Part shown: positions 53,850 through 62,684 of the stretch, one piece after another | Numbering within the stretch: the first letter of the stretch is position 1 | Layout: the number at the start of each line of letters is the position of its first letter | Assembly: GCF_002217755.1 (NCBI RefSeq) | Contig: NZ_BCFL01000032.1 | Coordinates: 1-64,000, forward strand | DNA length: 64,000 nucleotides | Direction of reading: 5' to 3' | Source of the DNA: Streptomyces hyaluromycini | Lineage (GTDB): Bacteria; Actinomycetota; Actinomycetes; Streptomycetales; Streptomycetaceae | The notes under the pieces: generated by a model | Told to the model about the DNA's origin: nothing | What the model saw: only the letters and a program-made list of their open reading frames with translations | Databases searched by the model: none | Position numbers and translations under genes: made by a program

Positions 53850-55148
53850 ATGACCACCCAGGGGGACAACCAGCGGACAACGGCACCACCGGCCCGGTCC
53901 GCCAAGCGGGCCCTCGTCGGCCGGCTGTCCTGGGGACTGGCCGACCAGGCGGCCTCCAGCATCAGCAACTTCGCCGTGGGCATCTACGTGGCCCGCTCGC
54001 TGGGGGTGACCGCGTTCGGCGTGTTCAGCCTCGCCTGGGTGACCTACGGCGTGGTGCTCAACGTCTCCCGCGGCCTGGCCACCGACCCGCTCGTGGTGCG
54101 CTTCAGCGGCGTGCCGGGAGCGTCCTGGCGCGGCGCGGTGGCCCGCTCGACGGGTACCGCCCTCGGTGTCGGCGCGGCCCTCGGCGTGGTGTGCCTGGCG
54201 GCCGGGCTCGCCCTCGGCGGCCGCGTGGGGCCCGCCTTCGCCGCCCTGGGTCTCATGTTGCCGGGGCTGCTGCTCCAGGACGCCTGGCGGTTCGCGTTCT
54301 TCGCCGCCGGCACCGGGCGGAAGGCGTTCGTCAACGACGTCGTGTGGGGCATCGCACTCGTCCCGGCCATGGTGGTGGCGGCCCACGTGGACACCGTGGC
54401 CGCCTTCGTGCTCGCCTGGGGCGCGTCCGCCACGGTGGCCGCCGGGTACGGCTACCTCCAGTCCGGCATCCGGCCGCACATGGCGCAGGCCCGCGGGTGG
54501 CTTCGCGAGCAGCGCGATCTCGGCTACCGGTACCTGGTCGAGAACGTCAGCCTCAGCGGCGCGAGCCAGGTGCGGGCGTACGGGCTCGGTGTGATCGTCG
54601 GGGTCGGCGCGGTGGGCGCGGTGCGGGGCGCCGAGCTCCTGATGGGCCCGTTCCTCGCCGTGCTGATGGGGCTTTCGCTGGTCACCGTCCCGGAGGCGGC
54701 ACGGGTGCTGCGGCGGGCCCCGCACCAACTGGGCAGGTTCTGCCTCCTCCTCGGCGGCGGGCAGGCCGCCGGCGCGCTGCTCTGGGGCTCGGCGCTGCTG
54801 CTGATGCCGAACCGGCTCGGCGAACTGGGGCTCGGCGACGTCTGGCACTCCTCCTCGCACCTCATCGTGCAGATCACCCTGAGCGTCGCGGGAGCGGGCC
54901 TCGGCACCGGCGCGGCGGCCGGACTGCGCGCGCTCGGCGCGGCCCGGCGCAGCCTGCGCTGCCAGCTGTTCGCCTCCGCCTGCTACGTCGGCGGCGGGCT
55001 CGGCGGGGCGGCCGCCGCCGGAACGGCCGGCTCGGCCTGGGGCGTCGCCGCCGCGACCCTCAGCGGCTCGGCCGTCTGGTGGCTGCAACTGCGGTCCGCC
55101 CTGCGCGAGCACCACCACAACCCCGTTCCCGAAGTGAGGACCTCATGA
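53850..55148 (+). CDS. Polysaccharide flippase (Wzx-like)
   Basis: Multi-spanning membrane protein (432 aa, about twelve helices) of the MOP exporter superfamily, expected to flip the lipid-linked repeat unit outward. Family-like start: SWGLADQAASSISNFAVGIY and ARSLGVTAFGVFSLAW. ATG 53850 is preferred since AAGGA lies 9 nt upstream; ATG 53841 sits directly behind it. Its stop overlaps the next gene. Confidence 0.85.
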   Translation: MTTQGDNQRTTAPPARSAKRALVGRLSWGLADQAASSISNFAVGIYVARSLGVTAFGVFSLAWVTYGVVLNVSRGLATDPLVVRFSGVPGASWRGAVARSTGTALGVGAALGVVCLAAGLALGGRVGPAFAALGLMLPGLLLQDAWRFAFFAAGTGRKAFVNDVVWGIALVPAMVVAAHVDTVAAFVLAWGASATVAAGYGYLQSGIRPHMAQARGWLREQRDLGYRYLVENVSLSGASQVRAYGLGVIVGVGAVGAVRGAELLMGPFLAVLMGLSLVTVPEAARVLRRAPHQLGRFCLLLGGGQAAGALLWGSALLLMPNRLGELGLGDVWHSSSHLIVQITLSVAGAGLGTGAAAGLRALGAARRSLRCQLFASACYVGGGLGGAAAAGTAGSAWGVAAATLSGSAVWWLQLRSALREHHHNPVPEVRTS

Positions 55149-56092
55149 CCGCCCGACCCAGGCTGAGCATCGGCCTGCCCGTGTACAACGGCGAGGAGTA
55201 CCTGGCCGAGTCGTTCGACGCCCTGCTCGGCCAGACCTACGAGGACTTCGAACTGGTCGTCTCCGACAACGCCTCGACCGACGGGACCGAGGACATCTGC
55301 CGCAAGTACGCCGCGCAGGACTCCCGCATCCGCTACCACCGGCTGCCCCGGAACATCGGCGCCACACCGAACCACAACCACGTGTTCGCCGAGTCCCGCG
55401 GCGAACTGTTCAAGTGGGCCTCGCACGACGACCTCTACGGCCGCGACCTGCTGCGGCGCTGCGTGGAGGCGCTGGACGAGCGCCCGGACATCATCCTCGC
55501 GCACACCGGCCAGGCGGTCATCGACGGCGACGGCCAGGTGACGGTCCCCTACGAGTACACGCTCGCCACCGACTCGCCGCACGCGCCGGAGCGCTTCCGC
55601 AGCCTGCTGTTCGAGCCGGGCGGCGACGACTTCTACGGGGTGATGCGGGCCGAGATGCTGCGCCGCGTGAAACCGATGGACAGCTACCACCACGCCGACC
55701 GCACGTTCGTCGCCGAGATCACCCTGCACGGGCCCTTCCACCAGGTCCCGGAACTGCTGTACTTCCGCCGCGACCACCCCACCCGCGCCGAGCGGGCGAA
55801 CCCGTCCAAGCGCTCCCGGTGCGTCAACCTGGACCCGCGCCGCGCAGGCCTCCTGCACCCGACGCCCCGGCTGCTCGCCGAGTACGTCTGGGGCTTCGCC
55901 TCGGCGATCCGGCGGGCGCCCCTGTCCCCGGCCGACCGGCGCGCGTGCTACCGCCACCTGGCCGCCTGGATGACCAGCAGGGTCCGGCCGGGCGCCGGCG
56001 AGCGGGTCGAGGACCGCGCCCCGGTCGACCCGGCCCTGCTCACGGTCTCCGTCGACGCCCTCGTCGCCGGCCGTGAGGGGAGGCAGCGATGA
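55145..56092 (+). CDS. Glycosyltransferase family 2
   Basis: GT-A fold inverting transferase (315 aa). Nucleotide-sugar motif LSIGLPVYNGEEYLAESFDA at residue 7, VVSDNASTDGT, and the metal-binding ASHDDLYG in place of the usual DxD. HPTRAERANPSKRSR follows the acceptor region. ATG overlaps the flippase stop and its own stop overlaps the pyruvyl transferase start. Confidence 0.9.
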   Translation: MTARPRLSIGLPVYNGEEYLAESFDALLGQTYEDFELVVSDNASTDGTEDICRKYAAQDSRIRYHRLPRNIGATPNHNHVFAESRGELFKWASHDDLYGRDLLRRCVEALDERPDIILAHTGQAVIDGDGQVTVPYEYTLATDSPHAPERFRSLLFEPGGDDFYGVMRAEMLRRVKPMDSYHHADRTFVAEITLHGPFHQVPELLYFRRDHPTRAERANPSKRSRCVNLDPRRAGLLHPTPRLLAEYVWGFASAIRRAPLSPADRRACYRHLAAWMTSRVRPGAGERVEDRAPVDPALLTVSVDALVAGREGRQR

Positions 56093-57321
56093 CGTCCGCG
56101 GACGGAACTCCGGTGCGCGTCGGGGTGTTCGGCCTGCTCGGCTCCGGCAACCTCGGCAACGACGGATCGCTCGAAGCCGTCCTCGGGTACCTCCGCGCCC
56201 AGCACCCGGACGCGGTCGTGGACGCGCTGTGCGGCGGGCCCGAGGCCGTGACGGCCCGGTTCGGGATCCCCGCCACCCGGATGCACTGGAACCGCGCCGA
56301 GTACCGCACCGCGTCACGCGTGAGCGCGATCGCCGCGAAGGGGCTGGGCAAGTTCGTCGACATCTTCCGCACCGCCGCCTGGGTGCGCCGCCACGACGTG
56401 GTGATCGTGCCGGGCATGGGCGTCCTGGAAGCCACCCTGCCGCTACGGCCGTGGGGCTTCCCGTACTCGCTGTTCCTGCTCTGCGCGAGCGGCCGGCTGA
56501 TGCGCACCCGGGTCGCGCTGGTCAGCGTCGGCGCCGCCGAGATCCGCAACCGGCCGACCCGCGCCCTGGTCCGCTGGTCGGGCCGCCTGGCCGCCTACCG
56601 GTCCTACCGGGACGCCCAGTCCCGGGACGCGATGCGGGCGATGGGCGTGAACACCGCGCGCGACGAGGTCTACCCGGACCTCGCCTTCTCCCTGCCCACG
56701 CCGCCGGTGAGCGCGCCCTCGGGCTCGCCGGGCACGGTCTGCGTCGGCGTCATGGACTTCCACGGCGGCAACGACGACCGCGCCCGGGCGGACGAGATCT
56801 ACCGGCGTTACCTCGACGGGACGATCCGGTTCGTCCGCACCCTGGTCGAGGAGGGCAGGCCGGTCCGGCTGCTCACCGGCGACCGGTGCGATGCGACGGT
56901 GGTCGCCGCGATCCTCGACGCGGTGGACTCCCCGCTGGTCACCGCCGCCGAACCGGCCTCACTGGCCGACCTGATGAACGAGATGGTGGCCGCCGACACC
57001 GTAGTAGCAGTCAGGTACCACAACCTGATCTGCGCGCTGAAGACCGGAACGCCGGTGCTCGCGCTCAGCTACGCGGCGAAGAGCGACGCGCTCATGGACC
57101 GGATGGGTCTGGGCGCGTACTGCCACCCGGCGCGCGAGGTCGACGCCGACCGGCTCCTTGAACAGTTCCGGGCGCTGGAGAAGCGATCGCCCGAGCTGCG
57201 GCAGACCCTCGCCGAGCGGAACCTGGCCGCCGCACGCCAACTGCAGGACCAGTTCAGCTCGTTGACCACGGCCGTGTTCCCCGCGACCCACCACACCCAC
57301 GCCCGCCAGGAGTCTCCATGA
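56089..57321 (+). CDS. Polysaccharide pyruvyl transferase
   Basis: CsaB/WcaK-family enzyme (410 aa) transferring pyruvate from phosphoenolpyruvate to form a ketal on a sugar of the repeat unit. Start motif VGVFGLLGSGNLGNDGSLEAV, central VIVPGMGVLEATLP and the C-terminal TVVAVRYHNLICALKTGTPVLALSYAAKSDALM, where the conserved Arg/His and Lys lie. ATGA overlap on both sides. Pyruvylation would give the polymer further negative charge. Confidence 0.9.
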   Translation: MTSADGTPVRVGVFGLLGSGNLGNDGSLEAVLGYLRAQHPDAVVDALCGGPEAVTARFGIPATRMHWNRAEYRTASRVSAIAAKGLGKFVDIFRTAAWVRRHDVVIVPGMGVLEATLPLRPWGFPYSLFLLCASGRLMRTRVALVSVGAAEIRNRPTRALVRWSGRLAAYRSYRDAQSRDAMRAMGVNTARDEVYPDLAFSLPTPPVSAPSGSPGTVCVGVMDFHGGNDDRARADEIYRRYLDGTIRFVRTLVEEGRPVRLLTGDRCDATVVAAILDAVDSPLVTAAEPASLADLMNEMVAADTVVAVRYHNLICALKTGTPVLALSYAAKSDALMDRMGLGAYCHPAREVDADRLLEQFRALEKRSPELRQTLAERNLAAARQLQDQFSSLTTAVFPATHHTHARQESP

Positions 57322-57869
57322 AAGCGACCGAAGTCCCGGAGATCGCCGGCGCGTATCTCTTCGAGCCGACGCCGTACACCGACGAACGCGGCTTTTTCTG
57401 CCGCACCTTCGACGCCGACGTGGTCCGCTCGGTGGGCCTCGACCCGGACGCCTTCGTCCAGGACAGCCTGTCCCGCTCGGTCCGGGGCGTGCTGCGCGGC
57501 CTGCACCTGCGCTCCGGCGCCGGCGAGGCCAAGCTGGTGCGGTGCTCGTACGGGAGGATCTTCGACGTCGTTGTGGACCTGCGGCCGGACTCTCCCACCT
57601 ACCGCAACTGGGCCTCCTTCGAACTCACAGGAGAAACACAACCAACTCTTTACATTCCCGCGGGATGCGCGCACGGTTTTCAAGCACTGACCGACACCGC
57701 CGACACCTCGTACCGGATCGACCGCCCGCACGATCCGGCCGAGGACGTGACGATCGCCTCCGACGACCCGGAGCTCGCCATTCCCTGGCCGCTGCCGGTC
57801 GCCCTGATGTCCCAACGGGACCGAGAGGCGCCCAGCCTTGCCGAGGTCCTGAAGCACAGAGAAAGTTGA
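57318..57869 (+). CDS. rmlC: RmlC-like dTDP-sugar 3,5-epimerase
   Basis: Cupin-fold epimerase (183 aa) acting on a 4-keto-6-deoxyhexose nucleotide. Motifs TDERGFFCRTFD, SLSRSVRGVLRGLHLR with the catalytic His, GRIFDVVVDLRPDSPTY and IPAGCAHGFQALTD with the conserved Tyr region just before. rmlA, rmlB and rmlD are absent from the operon, so it probably serves the C-methylated sugar with dehydratases supplied here or elsewhere. Confidence 0.92.
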   Translation: MKATEVPEIAGAYLFEPTPYTDERGFFCRTFDADVVRSVGLDPDAFVQDSLSRSVRGVLRGLHLRSGAGEAKLVRCSYGRIFDVVVDLRPDSPTYRNWASFELTGETQPTLYIPAGCAHGFQALTDTADTSYRIDRPHDPAEDVTIASDDPELAIPWPLPVALMSQRDREAPSLAEVLKHRES

Positions 57870-57875
57870 GGTCCC

Positions 57876-59201
57876 GTGGACACCGAAGTGCTTGACCTGC
57901 CCCTGTCGCGGACAGCCAACGAGCGACTGCACGCCATGATCCCCGGGGGCGCACACACCTACGCCAAGGGCGACGACCAGTACCCCGAGAACCTGGCCCC
58001 GGTCATCAGCCACGGCAGCGGTGCCCACGTGTGGGACGTCGACGGCAACCGATACATCGAGTACGGCTCCGGCCTGCGGTCGGTCAGCCTCGGCCACGCC
58101 CACCCGCGCGTGGTCGAGGCGGTACGGCGGGAACTCGACCGCGGCAGCAACTTCGTCCGGCCGTCCATCGTGGAGGTCCAGGCCGCGGAACGCTTCCTGG
58201 CCACGGTGCCGACCGCCGAGATGGTGAAGTTCGCGAAGAACGGCTCCGACGCCACCACCGCCGCGGTGCGTCTCGCCCGCGCCGCCACCGGGCGCCCGCG
58301 GGTGGCCCTCTGTGCCGACCATCCGTTCTTCTCCGTCGACGACTGGTTCATCGGCACCACACCGATGTCCGCCGGCATCCCGGCGGCGACCAACGAGCTC
58401 ACCGTGTCCTTCCCCTACGCCGACCTGGCCGCCACGGAGGAACTGCTCACCCGGTACCCGGACGAGATCGCCTGCCTGATCCTGGAACCCGCCACCCACA
58501 CCGAGCCGCCGCCCGGATACCTCGCAGGCCTGCGCGAGCTGGCCGACCGGCACGGCTGCGTACTGATCTTCGACGAGATGATCACCGGCTTCCGCTGGTC
58601 CGAGGCGGGCGCCCAGGGCCTGTACGGCGTCGTCCCCGACCTCTCCACGTTCGGCAAGGCGCTGGGCAACGGATTCGCCGTCTCCGCGCTGGCCGGGCGC
58701 CGCGACCTGATGGAACGGGGCGGACTGCGTGATTCCGGCGACCGGGTGTTCCTGCTGTCCACCACGCATGGTGCGGAGACGCACTCCCTGGCAGCCGCGA
58801 TGGCCGTGCAGGCCACCTACATCGAGGAGGGCGTCACCGCGCGGCTGCACGCCCTCGGCGAGCGGCTGGCCGCCGGTGTCCGCGACGCCGCGGCCGCCAT
58901 GGGCGTCGGTGACCACGTCGTCGTCCGGGGCAGGGCCAGCAACCTGGTCTTCGCCACCCTCGACGGGAACCTGCAACCGTCGCAGCAGTACCGCACCCTG
59001 TTCCTGCGCCGACTCCTCGCGGGCGGGGTGCTCGCCCCGTCGTTCGTGGTGAGCAGCGCTCTCGACGACGCGGACATCGACCGCACCGTCGATGTGGTGG
59101 CCCAGGCGTGTGCGGTGTACCGGAAGGCACTGGACGCCGCCGACCCGACCGCCTGGCTGGCCGGGCGGGCGGTGAAGCCCGTGTTCCGCCGCCTGGCGTG
59201 A
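57876..59201 (+). CDS. Class-III aminotransferase, glutamate-1-semialdehyde aminomutase-like
   Basis: PLP enzyme (441 aa) of the HemL fold. The cofactor Lys261 is in STFGKALGNGF; NGSDATTAAVRLARAATGR, ILEPA and IFDEMITGFRWSEAGAQ contact PLP. It differs from housekeeping HemL in its context and in lacking the usual HemL N-terminus, so sugar or polyol amination is more likely than haem synthesis. GTG 57876 follows GAGG. It is the final gene of the operon. Confidence 0.85.
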   Translation: MDTEVLDLPLSRTANERLHAMIPGGAHTYAKGDDQYPENLAPVISHGSGAHVWDVDGNRYIEYGSGLRSVSLGHAHPRVVEAVRRELDRGSNFVRPSIVEVQAAERFLATVPTAEMVKFAKNGSDATTAAVRLARAATGRPRVALCADHPFFSVDDWFIGTTPMSAGIPAATNELTVSFPYADLAATEELLTRYPDEIACLILEPATHTEPPPGYLAGLRELADRHGCVLIFDEMITGFRWSEAGAQGLYGVVPDLSTFGKALGNGFAVSALAGRRDLMERGGLRDSGDRVFLLSTTHGAETHSLAAAMAVQATYIEEGVTARLHALGERLAAGVRDAAAAMGVGDHVVVRGRASNLVFATLDGNLQPSQQYRTLFLRRLLAGGVLAPSFVVSSALDDADIDRTVDVVAQACAVYRKALDAADPTAWLAGRAVKPVFRRLA

Positions 59202-59218
59202 CCTGACCTGACCTGACG

Positions 59219-59953
59219 TCAGCGGCGCTCCCGCCGGCCCGTGTCGGTCATCCGCTCGACCCTCTGGCCGGCCATCCGGTCGGCCATTCGGTCGACCAGC
59301 CATGCGGTCGCCGGTATCACCGCCAGCGCGGTGCACCAGCCGCCGAGGGCGTCGGTCGGGTAGTGCGCGCCCAGGCCGACCTCCGCCCAGCCCATGGTGG
59401 CACCGGCGACCAGCGCCGCGGCGAGCACGAGTGACGTGCCGGCCGCCCTGCCGAGGCCGAGCCGACCGGTCGCGAGCAGCGCCGCCATGAGGGCGAGAGC
59501 GGTGAAGAACGCGGTGTGCCCGCTCGGGTAGGACAGGTTGCCCGGGCCGTGGATGGTGCGTCCCACCACGTGCTTGAGCAGCGTGGTCGTCCCCACCGTC
59601 AGGCCGGTGCCGACGGCGACCAGCACCGCCGCGCGGGGCCGCCGAAGCAGCAGGCAGCCCGCCACGCAGGCCACGATCACCATCGCCGATCCCGCGGGTT
59701 CCCCCAGGAAGTCCAGGGCCAGGGCGACGTGCCGCCACGGCGCCCGCACACTGTCCGCCGTCGGCCGGATGATCCACCTGTCCACCCTGCCGGGCTCGCT
59801 GTGGCCGGCGTACAGGACACCGAGGACGACGACCACCAGCGTGGCGAGCGCTGCGATCAGCCCGAGGCACGCGCGCAGCGACGGGGGCAGCAGCGCACGC
59901 GCCGCGAACTGGCCCGGGCCGGCTTCCAGGTCCGCTCCTGCCAGGCGATCCAA
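59219..59953 (-). CDS. PAP2-family membrane phosphatase
   Basis: Integral membrane acid phosphatase (244 aa, about six helices). The three catalytic signatures are KHVVGRTIHG, PSGHTAFF and GLGAHYPTDALGG. Such proteins dephosphorylate undecaprenyl pyrophosphate or phosphatidate. TTG 59953 follows GGGGGG by 6 nt. It ends 17 nt from the polysaccharide operon on the opposite strand; recycling lipid carrier released by the Wzy-like step would fit, yet it is transcribed separately. Confidence 0.85.
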   Translation of the reverse strand: MDRLAGADLEAGPGQFAARALLPPSLRACLGLIAALATLVVVVLGVLYAGHSEPGRVDRWIIRPTADSVRAPWRHVALALDFLGEPAGSAMVIVACVAGCLLLRRPRAAVLVAVGTGLTVGTTTLLKHVVGRTIHGPGNLSYPSGHTAFFTALALMAALLATGRLGLGRAAGTSLVLAAALVAGATMGWAEVGLGAHYPTDALGGWCTALAVIPATAWLVDRMADRMAGQRVERMTDTGRRERR

Positions 59954-60036
59954 CGCGAGCCCCCCGTCGTGTCCGCCCCCAGCCTCTGCTTGCCACCCTA
60001 ACCGTTTGCGGGTGGTCCGGGTGGTCCGGGAGGGGA

Positions 60037-60081
60037 CCAGGCAACCGACTTGAGGCTCTGGAAGAACCGAGCTTCCGTGAC
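60037..60081 (+). repeat. Diverged 45-bp repeat, copy A
   Basis: Begins CCAGGCAACCGACTTGAG and ends GAGCTTCCGTGAC; about 85% identical by eye to 63129-63174. Together the copies bracket the mosaic right-hand region. Confidence 0.5.
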
Positions 60082-60141
60082 GACGGCGCCGCCGGTGAAA
60101 ATCCCCTCGCCGAGCGGCCCACGCTCATTACTCTGCCGCTC

Positions 60142-60504
60142 ATGCCCAGCGCCACAAGCCCCGCCGACACCATGGTCCAGCGCCTCTTGTGCTGCATCTG
60201 CGGCCAGAGCACCGCCGACGCCGACGACTACGTACTCCTCGGGATCAGCGCCCCCGGCATCCCCACCGAGCAGTGGCTCGCCGCACACGCCGAACACCTC
60301 AACAGCACCCTCGCCCGCGGCTTCTCGGTCGACTCGACCAGTCACTCCGGAGCCGCTTCGCCTGCTGCGCTGCCCGTCCCGGCGCCGGAGTCCGTCCCGT
60401 GTCCGGGCGCGGACGGGTTCGCCGTGTGCCGCGGTCGGACCCATGCGACGGTCCTCGGGAGCCACCTCGCACGGTTTCGCAAGATCAATGTCAGCAAGTC
60501 TTGA
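60142..60504 (+). CDS. Hypothetical protein with a CxxC motif (120 aa)
   Basis: I do not recognise this protein. Its N-terminal half (LLCCICGQSTADADDYVLLG, EQWLAAHAEHLNSTLARGF) looks structured, with a Cys pair that might bind zinc; the second half is Ser/Pro-rich and low-complexity. No ribosome-binding site precedes ATG 60142 or ATG 60172. In a region of gene debris it may itself be a remnant. Confidence 0.35.
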   Translation: MPSATSPADTMVQRLLCCICGQSTADADDYVLLGISAPGIPTEQWLAAHAEHLNSTLARGFSVDSTSHSGAASPAALPVPAPESVPCPGADGFAVCRGRTHATVLGSHLARFRKINVSKS

Positions 60505-60597
60505 TGTCACTGGCTCGCCTGGGAGATGGGTGAGACGCGTGTTCGTCGCGAGCGAAGACGACTGCGGGCCACTGCCGCTACTGCCGTGGTGTGCCCA

Positions 60598-60871
60598 TGA
60601 ACACGACTGAATACGACACCGGATGGACGGCCCACCCCTCCTGGGCATGCCGACGAGCGCGCCATGCTGGAGGCGTGGCTGGGCTTTCACCGTGCTTCCC
60701 GGTAGCCGGATGCGGCCGAACCCGTCGGTACTCCAGTTGGTCGTCGTCCGGTTCCTGGTGAACGATCCGTGGGACGTGCCGCGGTCGGTCATCGAGCACC
60801 TGGCCGCGCAGTTGCAGGCCGAGGACGCATCAGCGGTGAAGCGGTACACCGAGCGGGAGCGGGCACGGTGA
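60598..60871 (+). pseudogene. Chimeric debris: DUF664 start joined to Tn3-transposase (DUF4158) fragment
   Basis: Residues DERAMLEAWLGFHRAS (60652-60702, ended by TAG) match the opening of DUF664/DinB-like proteins, with a -1 shift from MDGPPLLG in the preceding frame. From 60710 another frame gives VLQLVVVRFLVNDPWDVPRS and HLAAQLQAEDASAVKRYTER, the DUF4158 domain at the N-terminus of Tn3-family transposases. Neither piece is complete. Confidence 0.55.
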
Positions 60872-60898
60872 CCTGCAGGGTTGCGTGCGGGCGGAGTC

Positions 60899-61486
60899 CT
60901 ATCCGGCCAAGCCGTGCAGGAGTGTGTCGACCAGCCGCTCGATCCGGTCCTCCTCGATCGGTTGCCGGACGAGCAGCGCCCTGAAGTGCAGCGGTGCGAC
61001 CATTAGTTCGAGGGCAAGCTGATGATCGGTGTCGGCTGCCAGCTCATGGCGGTCGATGGCGCGGTCGACGATGACTCGGGTGACGTCGTAGCGGGTCTGC
61101 CAGAACTGGGCGCGGCTCGCGGCCAGTTGGGCATCTTCCTCGACCGTGGCCATCGCCTGGGCCAGCGCGGCGCCCAGGGGGGTGTTCAGGTAGGCCGCGA
61201 TGAGCCGGGCCAGGGCGACCATGTCGTCGCGGAGGTTTCCGGTGTCGGGGACCGGTAGTTGTTCCTGGCTGTAGGTCAGCAGTGCGTCCAGGATCAGGTT
61301 CTGCAGCGTGCCCCAGCGCCGCTGGATCGAGGTGGCGTGGACGCCCGACCGTCGGGCGATCTCGCTCACCGTCAAGCCGCTCGCGCCGTTCTCGGCGAGC
61401 GCTTCCAGGGTCGACCGCAGGACATCGGCGCGGACCCGCGCGGACCGGCCGCCCGGACGGCGGGATGCCTCTGCCTGGTCGCTCAT
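60899..61486 (-). CDS. TetR-family transcriptional regulator
   Basis: Repressor (195 aa) with an N-terminal helix-turn-helix (TLEALAENGASGLTVSEIAR, SGVHATSIQRRWG, about residues 24-60) and a helical ligand domain of the TetR_C_16/33 kind. ATG 61486 is chosen, with GGTGAG about 10 nt upstream; GTG 61504 in the same frame would add six residues. Divergent from an alpha/beta hydrolase gene across a gap with two matching operators, so it should control both. Confidence 0.88.
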   Translation of the reverse strand: MSDQAEASRRPGGRSARVRADVLRSTLEALAENGASGLTVSEIARRSGVHATSIQRRWGTLQNLILDALLTYSQEQLPVPDTGNLRDDMVALARLIAAYLNTPLGAALAQAMATVEEDAQLAASRAQFWQTRYDVTRVIVDRAIDRHELAADTDHQLALELMVAPLHFRALLVRQPIEEDRIERLVDTLLHGLAG

Positions 61487-61512
61487 CTCGTTCTTGCTCA
61501 CCACATCACGTT

Positions 61513-61531
61513 AACGCACGAATCTTGCGTT
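61513..61531. promoter_or_regulatory. TetR operator 1
   Basis: AACGCA-N7-TGCGTT, 9 bp outside the most upstream TetR start codon. Same half-sites and spacing as operator 2. Confidence 0.6.
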
Positions 61532-61556
61532 TGTGCCCGAGGGGGCGTAGCGTCCG

Positions 61557-61579
61557 CTAACGCAGAATATCTGCGTTAG
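61557..61579. promoter_or_regulatory. TetR operator 2
   Basis: CTAACGCAGA-ATA-TCTGCGTTAG, a perfect 10-bp inverted repeat, containing AACGCA-N7-TGCGTT. It lies 35 nt before the hydrolase ATG, where a bound repressor would block that promoter. The two operator centres are 46 bp apart. Confidence 0.75.
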
Positions 61580-61613
61580 TGACTCTGTCGCGGAAAGAAC
61601 GGAAGGAGTCGTC

Positions 61614-62684
61614 ATGCCCTACCAATGGCCGCTGGACGCGTCGGAGCTGTTCGGCGAGCGGTATCCGCAGATGGTCAACACCGGACTGCCGGTGACCGAC
61701 GTCGACACCGTGCGTGCCGCGGTCACCGAGATGTGGGCGGACGCTCCGGGCGGCTGGGTCCATGAATGGTCGAAGCTGGCAGCGGCCTACGCCGACGCGG
61801 GAGCCCATGAGCAGGCGGCGCTGGCCTACGGATGGGCGAAGTTCCCCACCCTGGCCGACGAGAGCAGGCGCGTCGCGCTCGCCAGGCAGCTTGAGCAGTA
61901 TCAGCTCGCCGCTCCCGGTTTCGGGGTGCGGTTCGAGCGGTACGTGCTGGATCTGCCGTACCGAGGGGACACGACCAGCGTCCCGGTCCATCTGTTCGCG
62001 CCCTTCGACCTTCCTGCCGGTCGGCCGGTGGTGCTCGCCAGCGGAGGCGTGGACAGCTGGAAGATGGACGTGCATCAGCTGATGGTGCTCCTCGCCACCC
62101 ACCTGCGTGCCCCGGTGCTGGTGTTCGACATCGCGGGAACCGGCGAATCGACGGTGCCGATGACCGGCGCCGGCGGCGCGGAGATCGTCAGCGGGCTGAT
62201 CGAGCACGCTCGGTCGCTGGGCAACGGCGTGGTGGCGCACGTGGGCATCTCGATGGGCGGATACTTCTCGGCCCGATCGGGTCTCGGCGGTGAGGTCGAC
62301 GCCGCCGTGGTGCTGGGCGGGCCGGTCGAAGCGGCGTTCACCGATGCGCGCAAGGACGCCTTCGGCATGGACGGGATCGTCGGCAACGCGATGGGCTTCG
62401 ACGCGCCGCCCACCCCCGGGGAACTGGCCGTAGGCAGGGCCGAGTTCTCACTTCGTCCGCTGCTCGACCAGGACCGCAACGGCCCCATGCTGGTGGTCAA
62501 CGGCGCCGACGACGTCCATGTGCCCCAGCACGACACCCTGGTGTTCCAGGGCCGCCGCGACACCGTCGTGAACCTCGTTCCCGACACCGGGCACTGCGCT
62601 GTGAGCAAGCTGCCCGAAGTGTTCCCGACGATCATCGGCTGGCTGGACCGCACCCTGACCGCCACCGCGGAGACGGACCGGTGA
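61614..62684 (+). CDS. FrsA-like alpha/beta hydrolase
   Basis: Cytoplasmic esterase-like protein (356 aa). A helical cap of about 110 residues precedes the hydrolase fold; the nucleophile Ser is in HVGISMGGYFSARSG (about 213), the acid Asp probably in VVNGADDVHVP and the His in VPDTGHCAVSK. It matches the DUF1100/FrsA and 2,6-dihydropseudooxynicotine-hydrolase-like group that cleaves small aromatic or fermentation-related substrates. GGAAGGAG lies upstream. A palindrome GAGCCCAGTGGGCTC overlaps its stop. Confidence 0.85.
   Translation: MPYQWPLDASELFGERYPQMVNTGLPVTDVDTVRAAVTEMWADAPGGWVHEWSKLAAAYADAGAHEQAALAYGWAKFPTLADESRRVALARQLEQYQLAAPGFGVRFERYVLDLPYRGDTTSVPVHLFAPFDLPAGRPVVLASGGVDSWKMDVHQLMVLLATHLRAPVLVFDIAGTGESTVPMTGAGGAEIVSGLIEHARSLGNGVVAHVGISMGGYFSARSGLGGEVDAAVVLGGPVEAAFTDARKDAFGMDGIVGNAMGFDAPPTPGELAVGRAEFSLRPLLDQDRNGPMLVVNGADDVHVPQHDTLVFQGRRDTVVNLVPDTGHCAVSKLPEVFPTIIGWLDRTLTATAETDR

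Noticed and set aside
57876..59201. Housekeeping hemL (glutamate-1-semialdehyde aminomutase)
   Set aside because: The fold is the same, but it closes a polysaccharide operon with no haem genes nearby and the N-terminus differs.
57069..60212. Minus-strand open frame of over 1,000 codons under the end of the polysaccharide operon
   Set aside because: Antisense to three genes with recognisable motifs (pyruvyl transferase, RmlC, aminotransferase); its own sequence is low-complexity.
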